64,000 bases of DNA from Heyndrickxia vini (lineage in GTDB: Bacteria > Bacillota > Bacilli > Bacillales > Bacillaceae_C), in assembly GCF_016772275.1 (NCBI RefSeq), contig NZ_CP065425.1, forward strand, positions 858,001 through 922,000. The letters run 5' to 3'. A program made the position numbers and the translations under genes. The notes beneath the pieces were generated by a model that saw only the letters and a program-made list of their open reading frames with translations, did not search any database and had not been told where the DNA came from. Below, one piece after another: positions 1-9,003 of this stretch (within the stretch, counting starts at the first letter, position 1; each line of letters starts with the position of its first letter).

Positions 1-129
1 TGGCGTATTAAGCGGTTTCCTTCATATAGGGGAGAGGTGCCAATTGATTGCTGCTATTTAAAAAATGATGCAGGGGTACTTGGAGCTTTATATCACCATT
101 TAGATACCCGCCAGTTATTAAAAAAATAG
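1..129 (+). CDS. ROK family sugar kinase, C-terminal end only
   Basis: The window opens inside this reading frame, which ends in TAG at 127-129. The 42 visible residues end in NDAGVLGALYHHLDTRQ, which resembles the closing segment of ROK-family sugar kinases and regulators, where a conserved NDA/GALY stretch precedes the last helix. It lies upstream of a cellobiose-type PTS IIA gene and a GH4 phospho-beta-glucosidase, so a kinase for a beta-glucoside or its glucose product would fit. The N-terminal ATP-binding and zinc motifs lie outside the window, so kinase and ROK-type repressor cannot be told apart. Confidence 0.6.
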   Translation, partial: WRIKRFPSYRGEVPIDCCYLKNDAGVLGALYHHLDTRQLLKK

Positions 130-186
130 TTTCCTTATTTGGGGGATTTATATTTTTTGTTAATACACATTGTTGAATGGATGCTA

Positions 187-226
187 CCGAGCCGCCTGCG
201 GAAAGTGAGCACATGGAACGGAACAA
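187..226 (-). repeat. degenerate fragment of repeat family A
   Basis: The stretch containing GCGGAAAGTGAGCACATGGA followed by ACGGAAC resembles one outer arm of the complete A elements at 44751, 53134 and 59935, read in reverse. The core and the other arm are missing. It sits in the gap between the ROK gene and the IIA gene. The match is partial and could be coincidental. Confidence 0.35.
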
Positions 227-293
227 TAGCCAAGAATACTTCTCCTATTTGAAGGATTTCCATTTTAATAGAAAGAAAGGGGTGAACAAATAG

Positions 294-641
294 ATGGAAG
301 GAATGGAGTTAGTCGCTTTTAATATTATTAGTAATGCAGGAACAGCAAAAAGTTTAGTTATGGAAGCACTATATGCTGCAAGAGAAGGTCGATATGAAGA
401 AGCGGAAAATAAGTTGAATGAATCCCGTCAATATTTAACGGAGGGGCATAAAGCACATCATCAACTTATTCAAGAAGAGGCTTCAGGGAATAATCTTACT
501 TTTTCACTGCTAATCATGCATGCGGAGGACCAAATGATGAGTGTTGAAACAATCAGTGATTTAGTAAAGGAAATGATGCGAATGTATAAAGATATACATT
601 ATTTGAAAAGCGAAATTAATAAAGATTCCGTGGTGAAATAA
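294..641 (+). CDS. PTS lactose/cellobiose-family IIA component
   Basis: This 115-residue protein matches the length and helical pattern of the PTS lactose/cellobiose IIA family (LicA/CelC/ChbA). These soluble proteins carry phosphate from HPr to the IIB component for beta-glucoside uptake. The RBS AAGGGGTG precedes ATG 294. The family's phosphohistidine segment is usually H-x-Q-D-H; here it reads HAEDQ (residues 76-80). His76 and the metal-binding Asp79 are kept, but the second histidine is Gln80 and the usual Gln is Glu78. The gene lies 49 bp upstream of the phospho-beta-glucosidase and is probably cotranscribed with it. The IIB and IIC genes are not in the window. Function is likely, but the altered motif leaves efficiency open. 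Confidence 0.85.
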   Translation: MEGMELVAFNIISNAGTAKSLVMEALYAAREGRYEEAENKLNESRQYLTEGHKAHHQLIQEEASGNNLTFSLLIMHAEDQMMSVETISDLVKEMMRMYKDIHYLKSEINKDSVVK

Positions 642-690
642 TTTACTATTATATTAAATTAGAAGCTTTGATAATCTAGAGGAGGCAGAC

Positions 691-2019
691 ATGACTAAAG
701 GGATAAAAATCGTAACAATCGGTGGCGGATCTAGTTATACTCCGGAATTAATTGAGGGATTTATCAAAAGGTATCATGAACTTCCAGTTAGAGAACTCTG
801 GTTAGTTGATATCGATCAAGGGAAAGAAAAACTGCAGATAATCGGTAATTTAGCTAAGAGAATGGTTGAAAAAGCAGGGGTTCCAATTGATATTCATATT
901 ACACTAGACCGAAGGGAAGCATTAAAAGATGCGGATTTCGTAACGACACAATTCCGTGTTGGATCATTGGACGCGCGTGCAAAAGATGAACGCATCCCAC
1001 TTAAATATAATGTCATTGGACAGGAAACAAATGGACCGGGTGGCTTGTTTAAAGGACTTCGAACGATTCCAGTTATTTTAGACATATGCAAAGATATTGA
1101 AGAATTATGTCCAGATGCATGGCTTGTGAATTTTACAAACCCTGCGGGTATGGTGACAGAAGCGGTACTTCGTTACAGTAATATTAAGAAAGTTGTAGGC
1201 TTGTGTAATGTTCCAATCGGCATGCGAATGGGAATTGCAAAAGCATTAGAAGTGGATCCAAGCCGCATCCACGTTGATTTTGCAGGCTTGAACCATATGG
1301 TATTTGGTTTAAATGTTTATTTAGATGGTGTGAGTATACTAGATTCTGTAATTGAGAGCATGGCGGATCCAAAGAATGAAATGACAATGAAAAATATATC
1401 TGGGCTAGCATGGGAACCCGATTTTATCCGAGCATTAGGGGTTATTCCTTGTGGCTATCATCGTTATTATTATAAAACGAGCGAAATGCTGACAGAAGAA
1501 CGTGAAGCAGCAGAAACTGTTGGTACACGAGCGGAAGTTGTTCAAAAATTAGAAAAGGATCTATTTGAATTATATAAAAGCCCTGATTTAGACATAAAAC
1601 CACCACAATTAGAAAAACGTGGAGGTGCTTATTATAGTGATGCAGCATGCAGCCTCATCAACTCAATCTATAATGACAAACGTGATATTCAACCAGTGAA
1701 TACAAGAAATAATGGTGCAATCGCAAGTATTCCGGTTGATTCAGCTGTTGAAGTGAACTGTGTCATCACTAAAGAAGGGCCAAAACCGATTTCAGTTGGT
1801 GATATCCCAGTTGCTGCAAGAGGTCTTGTTCAGCAAATTAAATCTTTCGAACGTGTAGCGGCAGAAGCGGCAGTGACGGGAAATTACAAAACGGCTTTAT
1901 TAGCAATGACAATAAATCCGTTAGTTCCGTCCGACAAAGTTGCCAAGCAAATACTAGACGAAATGTTAGAAGCTCATAAACAACATCTGCCACAATTCAC
2001 ACAAAGCGTTACAATATAA
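691..2019 (+). CDS. licH: 6-phospho-beta-glucosidase, glycoside hydrolase family 4
   Basis: The 442-residue product hydrolyses 6-phospho-beta-glucosides delivered by the PTS, giving glucose 6-phosphate and an aglycone or glucose. GH4 enzymes are cytoplasmic and need NAD+ and a divalent metal. Visible features are the N-terminal dinucleotide-binding stretch TIGGGSSYTPELI (residues 9-21), a QETNGPGG stretch, the GLCNVPIG segment with the metal-binding cysteine, and GLNHMVFG with the conserved histidine. Length is standard for LicH/CelF. RBS GGAGG at about 681 precedes ATG 691. It is the last gene of the PTS operon and is followed by a clear terminator. The substrate could be phospho-cellobiose, phospho-lichenan oligomers or another phospho-beta-glucoside. 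Confidence 0.9.
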   Translation: MTKGIKIVTIGGGSSYTPELIEGFIKRYHELPVRELWLVDIDQGKEKLQIIGNLAKRMVEKAGVPIDIHITLDRREALKDADFVTTQFRVGSLDARAKDERIPLKYNVIGQETNGPGGLFKGLRTIPVILDICKDIEELCPDAWLVNFTNPAGMVTEAVLRYSNIKKVVGLCNVPIGMRMGIAKALEVDPSRIHVDFAGLNHMVFGLNVYLDGVSILDSVIESMADPKNEMTMKNISGLAWEPDFIRALGVIPCGYHRYYYKTSEMLTEEREAAETVGTRAEVVQKLEKDLFELYKSPDLDIKPPQLEKRGGAYYSDAACSLINSIYNDKRDIQPVNTRNNGAIASIPVDSAVEVNCVITKEGPKPISVGDIPVAARGLVQQIKSFERVAAEAAVTGNYKTALLAMTINPLVPSDKVAKQILDEMLEAHKQHLPQFTQSVTI

Positions 2020-2033
2020 TACAAATTTCAGTG

Positions 2034-2065
2034 AATCCCATGCCCTTAGTGCATGGGATTTTTTC
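2034..2065 (+). terminator. rho-independent terminator after licH
   Basis: AATCCCATGC and GCATGGGATT form a 10-bp stem around the loop CCTTAGT, followed by TTTTTTC. It closes the PTS operon. Confidence 0.9.
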
Positions 2066-2599
2066 TTAGAAAACTATTAGTATTTCTTTTGAATTTAATC
2101 ATATAGTCACACTTCAATATATTTTCGTTCTTTTAAAAGTAAAATGGTGGTGAAATCTGCCTAAAGAATATGAGCTTTGGAAATAAAAACAGCATTTCGT
2201 CGAATTAGTGATAGTTATTTCGTTAAAATATGTTGTATTTTGCCATTTCAAATAGAAACCTTTCTAATGATGGTAGATTCTATCGTTACCTCTAAATGAG
2301 TTTTTGCCTATAAAAATACTGGAATTTTAAATAGAGTACATGAACTGCCACAATGCGACTAAAATTTCAATAATTATGTCGAAATAATTTTTGAAAAAGT
2401 CGATAAAATCCTCCATATTGTTCTAAATATTCGTAAAATAACCTACCATTCGCTATTTACAAGATTTTTTCACCGTGTTACATTTTGTACACTTAGGTAA
2501 ATTTATCTAAAAATTTAGTTTACTTAAGGATACTTTTAGGGGGGAGGTTCTATTTTATTATATTGGTATATTAATAGATTAGAAAATGGAGGGAAGCTA
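2066..2599. other. AT-rich intergenic region upstream of the subtilase gene
   Basis: These 530 bp contain no convincing gene. The sequence is AT-rich with several short TTTT/AAAA runs, as is common upstream of stationary-phase extracellular protease genes. A polypurine stretch (GGGGGGAGG near 2539) lies 60 bp before the GTG start but does not precede a plausible start codon. No promoter could be assigned with confidence. Confidence 0.4.
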
Positions 2600-5500
2600 G
2601 TGAAGAAGTTTAGGGGATTTAAAAAGAGTGCAGCAATCGGGTTAATTTCTATCCTTACCTTATCTAATGCTGCATTTGGGTCAGTGGCCTTTGCGCAGGA
2701 TTCAGGAAGTGTGGACAAGCTCCTTGAACAGAGCAAAACAGATAGAGATAAAGTTCAATTAACACAAAGATATAATCCTCATGAAAAAGTTCGCGTAGTT
2801 GTTGAATTGGAAGGTGAACCAGCCATCTCAGTCCCAACGAAAAAAGGAATTAGATATAAGGATTTGCCGGAAAAAACAAAAAATCAATTACAATCTGAAG
2901 TAAAAGAAGAACAATCTGATTTTATATCAGATGTTAAAAAAGAAAACATAGATTTCAAAGTACAAAATACATTTACGACTGTCGTCAACGGTCTCAGCGG
3001 AGAAGTTGAATTTGGTCAAATTGAAGAGCTTGAAAAAATACCTAATGTTGAATCTGTAAGCGTTGTTAATGAGTATGAAAGACCGAAAGAAAAGCCGGAT
3101 ATGCTATCTAGTAAAGATATGGTAGAGGCCATTCAAACTTGGAACACTGGTTATAATGGAGAAGGTATGGTTGTCGGGATTATCGATACCGGAATTGACC
3201 CGAACCATAAAGATATGAAGTTAAGCGACGCTAGTAAAGCGAAGCTAACTCAAACAAAAGTAGGCGAGCTTAAAAGTACTGGTAATTTACCAGGGAAATA
3301 CTATACAGCCAAAGTCCCATATGGTTATAACTATGCCGACAAAAATAGCGAAATTATGGATTTAGGTCCAGATGCAACTATGCATGGAATGCATGTGGCT
3401 GGAACTGTAGGTGCAAATGGCGACGAAACGAAAGACGGCATTAAAGGGGTAGCACCTGAGGCACAATTATTAGCACTAAAAGTATTTGGGAATGACCCGG
3501 CAATGCCATCCACTTTTGGTGATACTTATATTAAAGCCATTGACGACGGGATTATTTTAGGTGCCGATGTCCTGAATATGAGCCTAGGTTCAACTGCAGG
3601 TTTTGTTGATTCGGAGAGCCTAGAACAAAAGGCGATTGATCGCGCAGTAAATAACGGTGTACTAATGTCTCTTTCTGCAGGAAATTCTGCTCAAATGGGA
3701 GATGGACATGCAAATCCATTAGCAACAAATCCTGATATTGGACTTGTTGGTTCACCTGGCCTTTCTACTAACTCGATTTCAGTTGCCTCAATTGAAAATA
3801 CGAAAATTTCAATTGACGAAATGAAAGTAAAAGTAGGCGATGAAACATTAACAATTGGGTACAAGAAACAATCTTCACCGGATCCACTCGAGATATTTGG
3901 AACTACAGCTGAAAAAGATGTTGTGTATGTGGGAGATGGTAGTCCCGCTCAATACAAGGGGAAGGATGTAAATGGAAAAGTCGTATTTGCCGTTAGAAAC
4001 GCTACGAATCCGAACTATGGTGAAATCCAGAAACAAGCGGAAGCTGCGGGCGCAGCTGGTGTAATTATTAGGGGGCATGTCAGTCATGGCGATTATGTAA
4101 GCATGGCACTGAATAGCCCAACAATCCCATTAGTTTCACTGAGTATAAGTGATGGAAATGCTCTTGAAACAAAAATTAAAGCTGCCGGCGGTGGAAAGGT
4201 AACGTTCACTGGAAAAACAACACAAGTTGCAAACAGTGCTGCGGGTACAATGGCAACAACCAGTTCGTGGGGTGTGACACCTAGTCTTGAGCTTAAGCCT
4301 GAAATTACGGCTCCCGGTGGTCAAATTTACTCTACATTTAATGATAATAAATATGGATTAATGAGTGGTACATCAATGGCTGCTCCACATGTTTCGGGGG
4401 GAGCTGCGTTAGTTCTGCAACGTATTAAGGAACTTTTCCCAGACTTGCATGGTGCTGATCTTGTAAAACGTACAAAAACAATATTGATGAATACAGCAAA
4501 AATCGTGAAGGACAAAAATAACGGAAACATCCCTTACTCACCTCGCCTTCAAGGTGCGGGAATTATGCAGCTTCATTCGGCCGTTTCTACACCTGTTTAT
4601 GTTGTAAATAAAGGCACACAGGATGGGAAAATTGAGTTGAAGGAAATCAAGGATGATATATTCTATTTGACAGTGACAGCTACAAACTTTAGTGATAAAG
4701 ATATGACTTATAATGTGAATGCATCTGTATTAACAGACGCAGTATCAGGATCACAAATCGCATTAAAAGAAAATGTAATTTCTAAAGCAAAAGTGATAGT
4801 GGATAAGCCAAAAATAACGTTATTTGCGGGTGCTTCATCAGATATTACGGTCAAAGTAGATTTATCCAATGCAAAAGCAGATTTAGAAAAATTGATGAAA
4901 AATGGATATTTTGTAGAAGGATTTATCACCCTTTCAAGTGATGATCAAAACAATCCGTTACAAGAAATTTCCGTTCCATACGTTGGTTTTAAAGGAGATT
5001 GGAACAAACCACCGGTATTGGATGCTATGAAATACGATTCAGGATCTTTTTATGGTGTATCAGGAATGGTTGATGACCTTGGATATTATATGGGTGCGGA
5101 TCCATTCACAGGTAAATATAATAAAAACTACATCGCAATTTCTCCAAATGGAGACGGTGAAAACGATGGAATTGCACCTGTTTTATCGTTCCTAAGAAAC
5201 AGTAAAACAGTCGAGTATGCGATTACCGATGCAAATGGAAAAAAAATACGAACCCTCCGTACAGATAAAGAACAACGGAAAAACTACGATGTCGCTAAAG
5301 GCAAAATATATACGTATAAGCCGTACTATACATTATGGGATGGATATGCGAAAAACCAATTAGTTGAGGATGGATTGTATTATTATCAAGTGAAAACTCA
5401 GGTCGACTTAGCTGGTAAAGAACAGCAGGTGACGAAAATCCCAGTCGTAGTTGATAATACGAATCCTGTAGTTACAGATATATCGTACAGTAAGAAAAAT

Positions 5501-6961
5501 GGAACTCTTGCTTTTAGCGCTGATGACGGCAATATTGGAAGCGGTTTACAGTACGTGGATATTTACATTAATGGTGAATTGTTAGGAAGCTTGAATCCAA
5601 ATGGCAAAAAGTCTTACCAGGCGAAGGTAAATGTCGGATCGGTAGAAGATGGCGGTTCAATTGAAGTCGTTGCCTACGATTATGCCAACAACCATGCTGG
5701 TGTAGCCGTATCAAGTCCTGGTGATAATACAATTCCTTACATTATTTCTGACATTCCGGAAGCACTGGGTGTATATGATACACGTGTTGTACCTGTTTCA
5801 GGTTATGTATTAGATAGTTCCAGGGTAACATCCTTAACAATTAAAGGGGACAAACTGCAAGGCTCCCCAGTGAATTTGAATCCAGTTTACGACGAAAAAA
5901 CGAAACGTTGGAACTTTGGTTCTCAATTAACATTTACAGCGGATGGTATACACAATATTTACTTTGCAGGGGAAGATGCTGTAGGTAACAAAATTGAATT
6001 CGAACGTAAAATCATTGTTGATACCGAGGGACCAACATTAGATGTAAAAGGGCTTCCGGAAAATAACTTTGTTGCAGCAGGTACTGAAAACCCTGAAATC
6101 ACAGTGAATGTAAAGGATAATTTTGATGATATCCGTCTCTTAATAGACCAAGATGAGGTCTACACAAATGCATTTGATGAACCGTTCGTCCAAAGACCAC
6201 TCGATTACGATTACAAATATACTCCTGATTTGAAAGAAGGTAGAAATGATATCGTGATTGAGGCAGAGGATTTGGCAGGTCATAAGGTGAAGAAAACCAT
6301 TACGATTTATAAAGGGAAAGAAGGAGAACAAGCGGCTCCATCTATTACATCGTTCTCGGTTACACCTGACAATCATGTAAGTAAAGAGCAGCCGGCACAT
6401 ATTTCGGCAAAAGCTTCCGAATCAATTACATGGGATGCGAAAGTAATTGATCCATCTGGAAAAGAAATTACACTTGAATCCTCTGTAGGTGATACGTACG
6501 AGGCTGATTTTACTCCAGATACATTAGCAGTTAACGGAAAATACACGTTAAAGCTGAAATCTGCAGATGGAAATGACGAGTATACAACGACATTTAATGT
6601 CATTAACTACCCACTTTCAATTGATGGAGTGAAAACTATTAATGCAGCCGGTAATGAAGCTACTACATTTAAGCAAAACACAGTGATAAGAATTAATGCT
6701 GATCTGAAAAACTCCGGCAAAACAGCGGTTAATCCAACTGTCATCGTACAAGTTAAAGATGCGGAAGGTGCTGTCGTTTATTTTGCTGAAGCAAATAATA
6801 AGTCCATTAATAGTGGGACGAAAAACCGATACAGTTTTGATATAACTCTAGAAAACTTTGAAAAAGGATCTTATACGGCTGAAGTATTCGCATGGGATCA
6901 AATGGATAATCCGATTCCTTTAGTAGGGAAAAGTACATCCAAAACGTATAACGTTAACTAA
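2600..6961 (+). CDS. large secreted subtilisin-like serine protease, Vpr-like
   Basis: The 1453-residue product is a secreted S8 protease. It has a signal peptide (about residues 1-33), an I9 propeptide-like domain (about 60-158), and a subtilase domain with catalytic Asp196 (GIIDTGID), His262 (MHGMHVAGT) and Ser592 (GTSMAAPH); Asn362 is the likely oxyanion residue. A PA domain is inserted at about 420-540. After the catalytic domain come a Fn3-like region (about 655-800), a segment with the SPNGDGEND signature (about 845), several Ig-like modules and a CARDB-like end (about 1370-1450). No LPxTG motif or S-layer domain was seen. B. subtilis Vpr has about 800 residues, so this is a much extended form closer in plan to lactocepin-type proteases. 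The start is GTG 2600, with GGAGGG 7 bp upstream. Confidence 0.9.
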   Translation: MKKFRGFKKSAAIGLISILTLSNAAFGSVAFAQDSGSVDKLLEQSKTDRDKVQLTQRYNPHEKVRVVVELEGEPAISVPTKKGIRYKDLPEKTKNQLQSEVKEEQSDFISDVKKENIDFKVQNTFTTVVNGLSGEVEFGQIEELEKIPNVESVSVVNEYERPKEKPDMLSSKDMVEAIQTWNTGYNGEGMVVGIIDTGIDPNHKDMKLSDASKAKLTQTKVGELKSTGNLPGKYYTAKVPYGYNYADKNSEIMDLGPDATMHGMHVAGTVGANGDETKDGIKGVAPEAQLLALKVFGNDPAMPSTFGDTYIKAIDDGIILGADVLNMSLGSTAGFVDSESLEQKAIDRAVNNGVLMSLSAGNSAQMGDGHANPLATNPDIGLVGSPGLSTNSISVASIENTKISIDEMKVKVGDETLTIGYKKQSSPDPLEIFGTTAEKDVVYVGDGSPAQYKGKDVNGKVVFAVRNATNPNYGEIQKQAEAAGAAGVIIRGHVSHGDYVSMALNSPTIPLVSLSISDGNALETKIKAAGGGKVTFTGKTTQVANSAAGTMATTSSWGVTPSLELKPEITAPGGQIYSTFNDNKYGLMSGTSMAAPHVSGGAALVLQRIKELFPDLHGADLVKRTKTILMNTAKIVKDKNNGNIPYSPRLQGAGIMQLHSAVSTPVYVVNKGTQDGKIELKEIKDDIFYLTVTATNFSDKDMTYNVNASVLTDAVSGSQIALKENVISKAKVIVDKPKITLFAGASSDITVKVDLSNAKADLEKLMKNGYFVEGFITLSSDDQNNPLQEISVPYVGFKGDWNKPPVLDAMKYDSGSFYGVSGMVDDLGYYMGADPFTGKYNKNYIAISPNGDGENDGIAPVLSFLRNSKTVEYAITDANGKKIRTLRTDKEQRKNYDVAKGKIYTYKPYYTLWDGYAKNQLVEDGLYYYQVKTQVDLAGKEQQVTKIPVVVDNTNPVVTDISYSKKNGTLAFSADDGNIGSGLQYVDIYINGELLGSLNPNGKKSYQAKVNVGSVEDGGSIEVVAYDYANNHAGVAVSSPGDNTIPYIISDIPEALGVYDTRVVPVSGYVLDSSRVTSLTIKGDKLQGSPVNLNPVYDEKTKRWNFGSQLTFTADGIHNIYFAGEDAVGNKIEFERKIIVDTEGPTLDVKGLPENNFVAAGTENPEITVNVKDNFDDIRLLIDQDEVYTNAFDEPFVQRPLDYDYKYTPDLKEGRNDIVIEAEDLAGHKVKKTITIYKGKEGEQAAPSITSFSVTPDNHVSKEQPAHISAKASESITWDAKVIDPSGKEITLESSVGDTYEADFTPDTLAVNGKYTLKLKSADGNDEYTTTFNVINYPLSIDGVKTINAAGNEATTFKQNTVIRINADLKNSGKTAVNPTVIVQVKDAEGAVVYFAEANNKSINSGTKNRYSFDITLENFEKGSYTAEVFAWDQMDNPIPLVGKSTSKTYNVN

Positions 6962-6970
6962 AGAATGAAA

Positions 6971-6996
6971 GGGAGGGGTTCACCCCTCCCTTTTTC
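6971..6996 (+). terminator. terminator after the subtilase gene
   Basis: GGGAGGGG and its complement CCCCTCCC form a tight stem around TTCA, followed by TTTTTC. It separates the protease gene from the Ig-repeat gene 24 bp further on, so the second gene depends on readthrough or its own promoter. Confidence 0.9.
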
Positions 6997-7019
6997 TAAA
7001 AAATAGAGAGGTGAAATCT

Positions 7020-8618
7020 TTGAAAAAGTTTATCCTATTAATCGTGTCCGCTATTTTTATATTCATCGGTCAGATTTCCCCGGTTTTTGCAGGAGAGGAA
7101 ATAACGCTTTCTTTTTCAACAGATAAAAATGATTACACACCAGGTGATACAATTAAAGTCAATGGAAAAGTGCTTAAAGGTCAAGAACCAGGGAAAGGAA
7201 CAAACCCAACATTACAATTACTCAATTCCTCGGGACAGAAAAAGCAAGTTGAGCAATGGAAAGATGAAGATATTAAAAGTGATGGTTCATTTTCAACAAA
7301 TATAAAATTAGCCAAAACATTTGAAAATGGCACATATACTATCGTTATTTCCGCTGCTGGCGTTCGCCAAACAAGCGATATCTACATTTCAAACTCTGAA
7401 TCCCCTAAACTTCTATCAATTGAAACGGACAAGGCAAAATATAAAATTGGTGATGAAGTGGTTATAACGGGCCATGTCACAAAGGATGGACAAGCGGTTG
7501 GGGGAAGTAAGGTAACCGTTAATATTGAAAAAGAAGGACAAATGATAAAAACAACTACTCAATCAAGTAAAACTGATGGAAGCTATAAAGCATCCTTTGA
7601 AACTTCACTTGCTTTAGCAGGTACATATACAATTAAAGCAACAACCGTTGGATCTCAAGATGCTGTGAAAACGATCGAAGTTTATGAAGATAAAACAGAA
7701 CCAAAGCCAGATCCTGTACCAACACCAACACCAGAGCCAAATCCTGGGCCGGATCCTATCCCTGTACCAACACCAAATCCAGAGCCAACACCAGAACCGA
7801 CACCAAATCCGGAACCAACTCCGAATCCTGAACCGACACCAACACCAAATCCGGAACCAGGAAAAGATACAACACCTCCTGCTTCTCCAAAGGTTAACGA
7901 AGTAAAAGATTATGACAAGAAAATCACTGGAAAAACGGAAGCCAAAGCAAAAATCACAGTCAAATCGGGTAAATCGATTATCGGAACAGCAAAAGCAGAT
8001 ACGACGGGGAAATTTACCGTTTCTCTTAAAAAAGCACAAAAGGCAGGTACTGTGCTCTATATTACCGCTACAGATGAGGCGGGTAATGCTAGTAAAGCTA
8101 CAAAAATTACTGTAAAGGACAAAACTGCACCTAAGGCACCAACAGTAAACAAAGTATATTCGACATCAACGAAAATAACCGGAAAGTCAGAAGCCGGTTC
8201 AAAGATCACAGTAAAATATGGCAAAAAGATAATTGGGAGCACCACTACTGATAAACATGGAAAATTTACAGTAAAAATAAAAAAACAAAAAGCAGGTTCG
8301 AAACTTAGTGTTACCTCAAAAGATAAAGCGGGAAATATTAGTAAAGCAAAAACAGTAACAGTCATAGATAAAACACCGCCAAATGTGCCAAAAGTAAATA
8401 AAGTAAAGCCAAGCACAACAAAAGTTACAGGAAAGACTGAAGCGGGAGCAAAAGTATATGTAAAAGTTGGTAAGAAAGTCATTGGCTCAGCCACTGCAAA
8501 TAAATCTGGCAACTTCTCAATAAAAATAAAGAAACAAAAAAAGGGAACGAACCTCTATGTGTATGCAAAAGACAAAGCAGGAAATGTAGGAAAAGCGAAG
8601 AAAGTAACGGTTAAATAA
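7020..8618 (+). CDS. secreted protein with proline-rich linker and three Ig-like repeats
   Basis: Start TTG 7020 is chosen because AGAGGTG lies just upstream; the in-frame GTG at 7011 has no RBS of its own. The product (532 residues) has a signal peptide ending near VFAGEE and two beta-sandwich modules of about 100 residues each (the second begins near [19 protein letters not shown]). A proline-rich linker follows, with repeated PEPTPNP units (nt 7690-7860). The C-terminal part is three tandem repeats of about 82 residues, each with the pattern TTPPxxPKVN...[12 protein letters not shown]...GKF...DKAGN, typical of bacterial Ig-like (Big) domains. The repeats are lysine-rich and basic, which suggests binding to anionic wall polymers. 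No anchor motif is present. A role with the upstream protease is possible from position only. Confidence 0.8.
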   Translation: MKKFILLIVSAIFIFIGQISPVFAGEEITLSFSTDKNDYTPGDTIKVNGKVLKGQEPGKGTNPTLQLLNSSGQKKQVEQWKDEDIKSDGSFSTNIKLAKTFENGTYTIVISAAGVRQTSDIYISNSESPKLLSIETDKAKYKIGDEVVITGHVTKDGQAVGGSKVTVNIEKEGQMIKTTTQSSKTDGSYKASFETSLALAGTYTIKATTVGSQDAVKTIEVYEDKTEPKPDPVPTPTPEPNPGPDPIPVPTPNPEPTPEPTPNPEPTPNPEPTPTPNPEPGKDTTPPASPKVNEVKDYDKKITGKTEAKAKITVKSGKSIIGTAKADTTGKFTVSLKKAQKAGTVLYITATDEAGNASKATKITVKDKTAPKAPTVNKVYSTSTKITGKSEAGSKITVKYGKKIIGSTTTDKHGKFTVKIKKQKAGSKLSVTSKDKAGNISKAKTVTVIDKTPPNVPKVNKVKPSTTKVTGKTEAGAKVYVKVGKKVIGSATANKSGNFSIKIKKQKKGTNLYVYAKDKAGNVGKAKKVTVK

Positions 8619-8646
8619 GGAACCATTGCAGGGGAAATTAGATAAT

Positions 8647-8683
8647 GAAAGGGGCGAGATACTAAAATAATCTCGCCCCTTTC
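8647..8683 (+). terminator. terminator after the Ig-repeat gene
   Basis: GAAAGGGGCGAGA pairs perfectly with TCTCGCCCCTTTC around an 11-base loop. The T-tract is weak (TTTC within the stem), so efficiency is uncertain. It lies between convergent genes and may act in both directions. Confidence 0.75.
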
Positions 8684-8738
8684 ACTTCGTGATTATAACT
8701 AAACTAATACAACTGCATATTCCAAAAAATGAAAAAAT

Positions 8739-8751
8739 GGTACCTGACACT
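8739..8751 (+). repeat. single REP-like palindrome GGTACCTGACACT
   Basis: One-base variant of GGTACCTGACACC, found also at 20797 and 48902. The upstream flank AATGAAAAAAT resembles the flank of paired copies. It lies just downstream of the DUF3006 gene. See the findings on the REP/RAYT family. Confidence 0.7.
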
Positions 8752-8770
8752 AAGTGAAGTTGTTCACATT

Positions 8771-8986
8771 TTAGTCATCCCATATTTCGTTCATTAGTTT
8801 TGTGATTTCTTTTTTTTTGTTTTGGGTTGATTTGTGATCGATTTGAAAGTGGCCATCAACCACGGTTAATACGTCGCCAGTTTGTACATTTGAAGGGAGG
8901 GCAGATTTTTTGATGTCAATCATTGTTCCTTTCTCTGTTTCACAAACGGCAATTTCATCTTCGAAGCGGTCAATAATGTATTTCAT
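8771..8986 (-). CDS. DUF3006 family small protein
   Basis: With ATG 8986 the product has 71 residues and begins MKYIIDRFEDEIAVCE, matching the usual start of DUF3006 proteins (xxIIDRFEGxxAVVE). An in-frame GTG at 8998 and TTG at 8995 are alternatives, and AAAGGA upstream does not decide between them. DUF3006 proteins are small beta-rich proteins of unknown function. The gene lies 17 bp (5 bp if GTG is used) downstream of the metallo-beta-lactamase-fold gene on the same strand, a pairing often seen in Bacillaceae. It may be coupled to that protein, but nothing in the sequence shows how. Confidence 0.8.
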   Translation of the reverse strand: MKYIIDRFEDEIAVCETEKGTMIDIKKSALPSNVQTGDVLTVVDGHFQIDHKSTQNKKKEITKLMNEIWDD

Positions 8987-9003
8987 ATAAAGCAACACGT
9001 CCT

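Noticed and set aside
7614-8039. A 141-codon open frame on the minus strand opposite the Ig-repeat gene.
   Set aside because: It is a shadow of the proline-rich repeat (CCA/CCG codons read in reverse as Trp/Arg/Cys) with no RBS; the plus-strand gene is clear.
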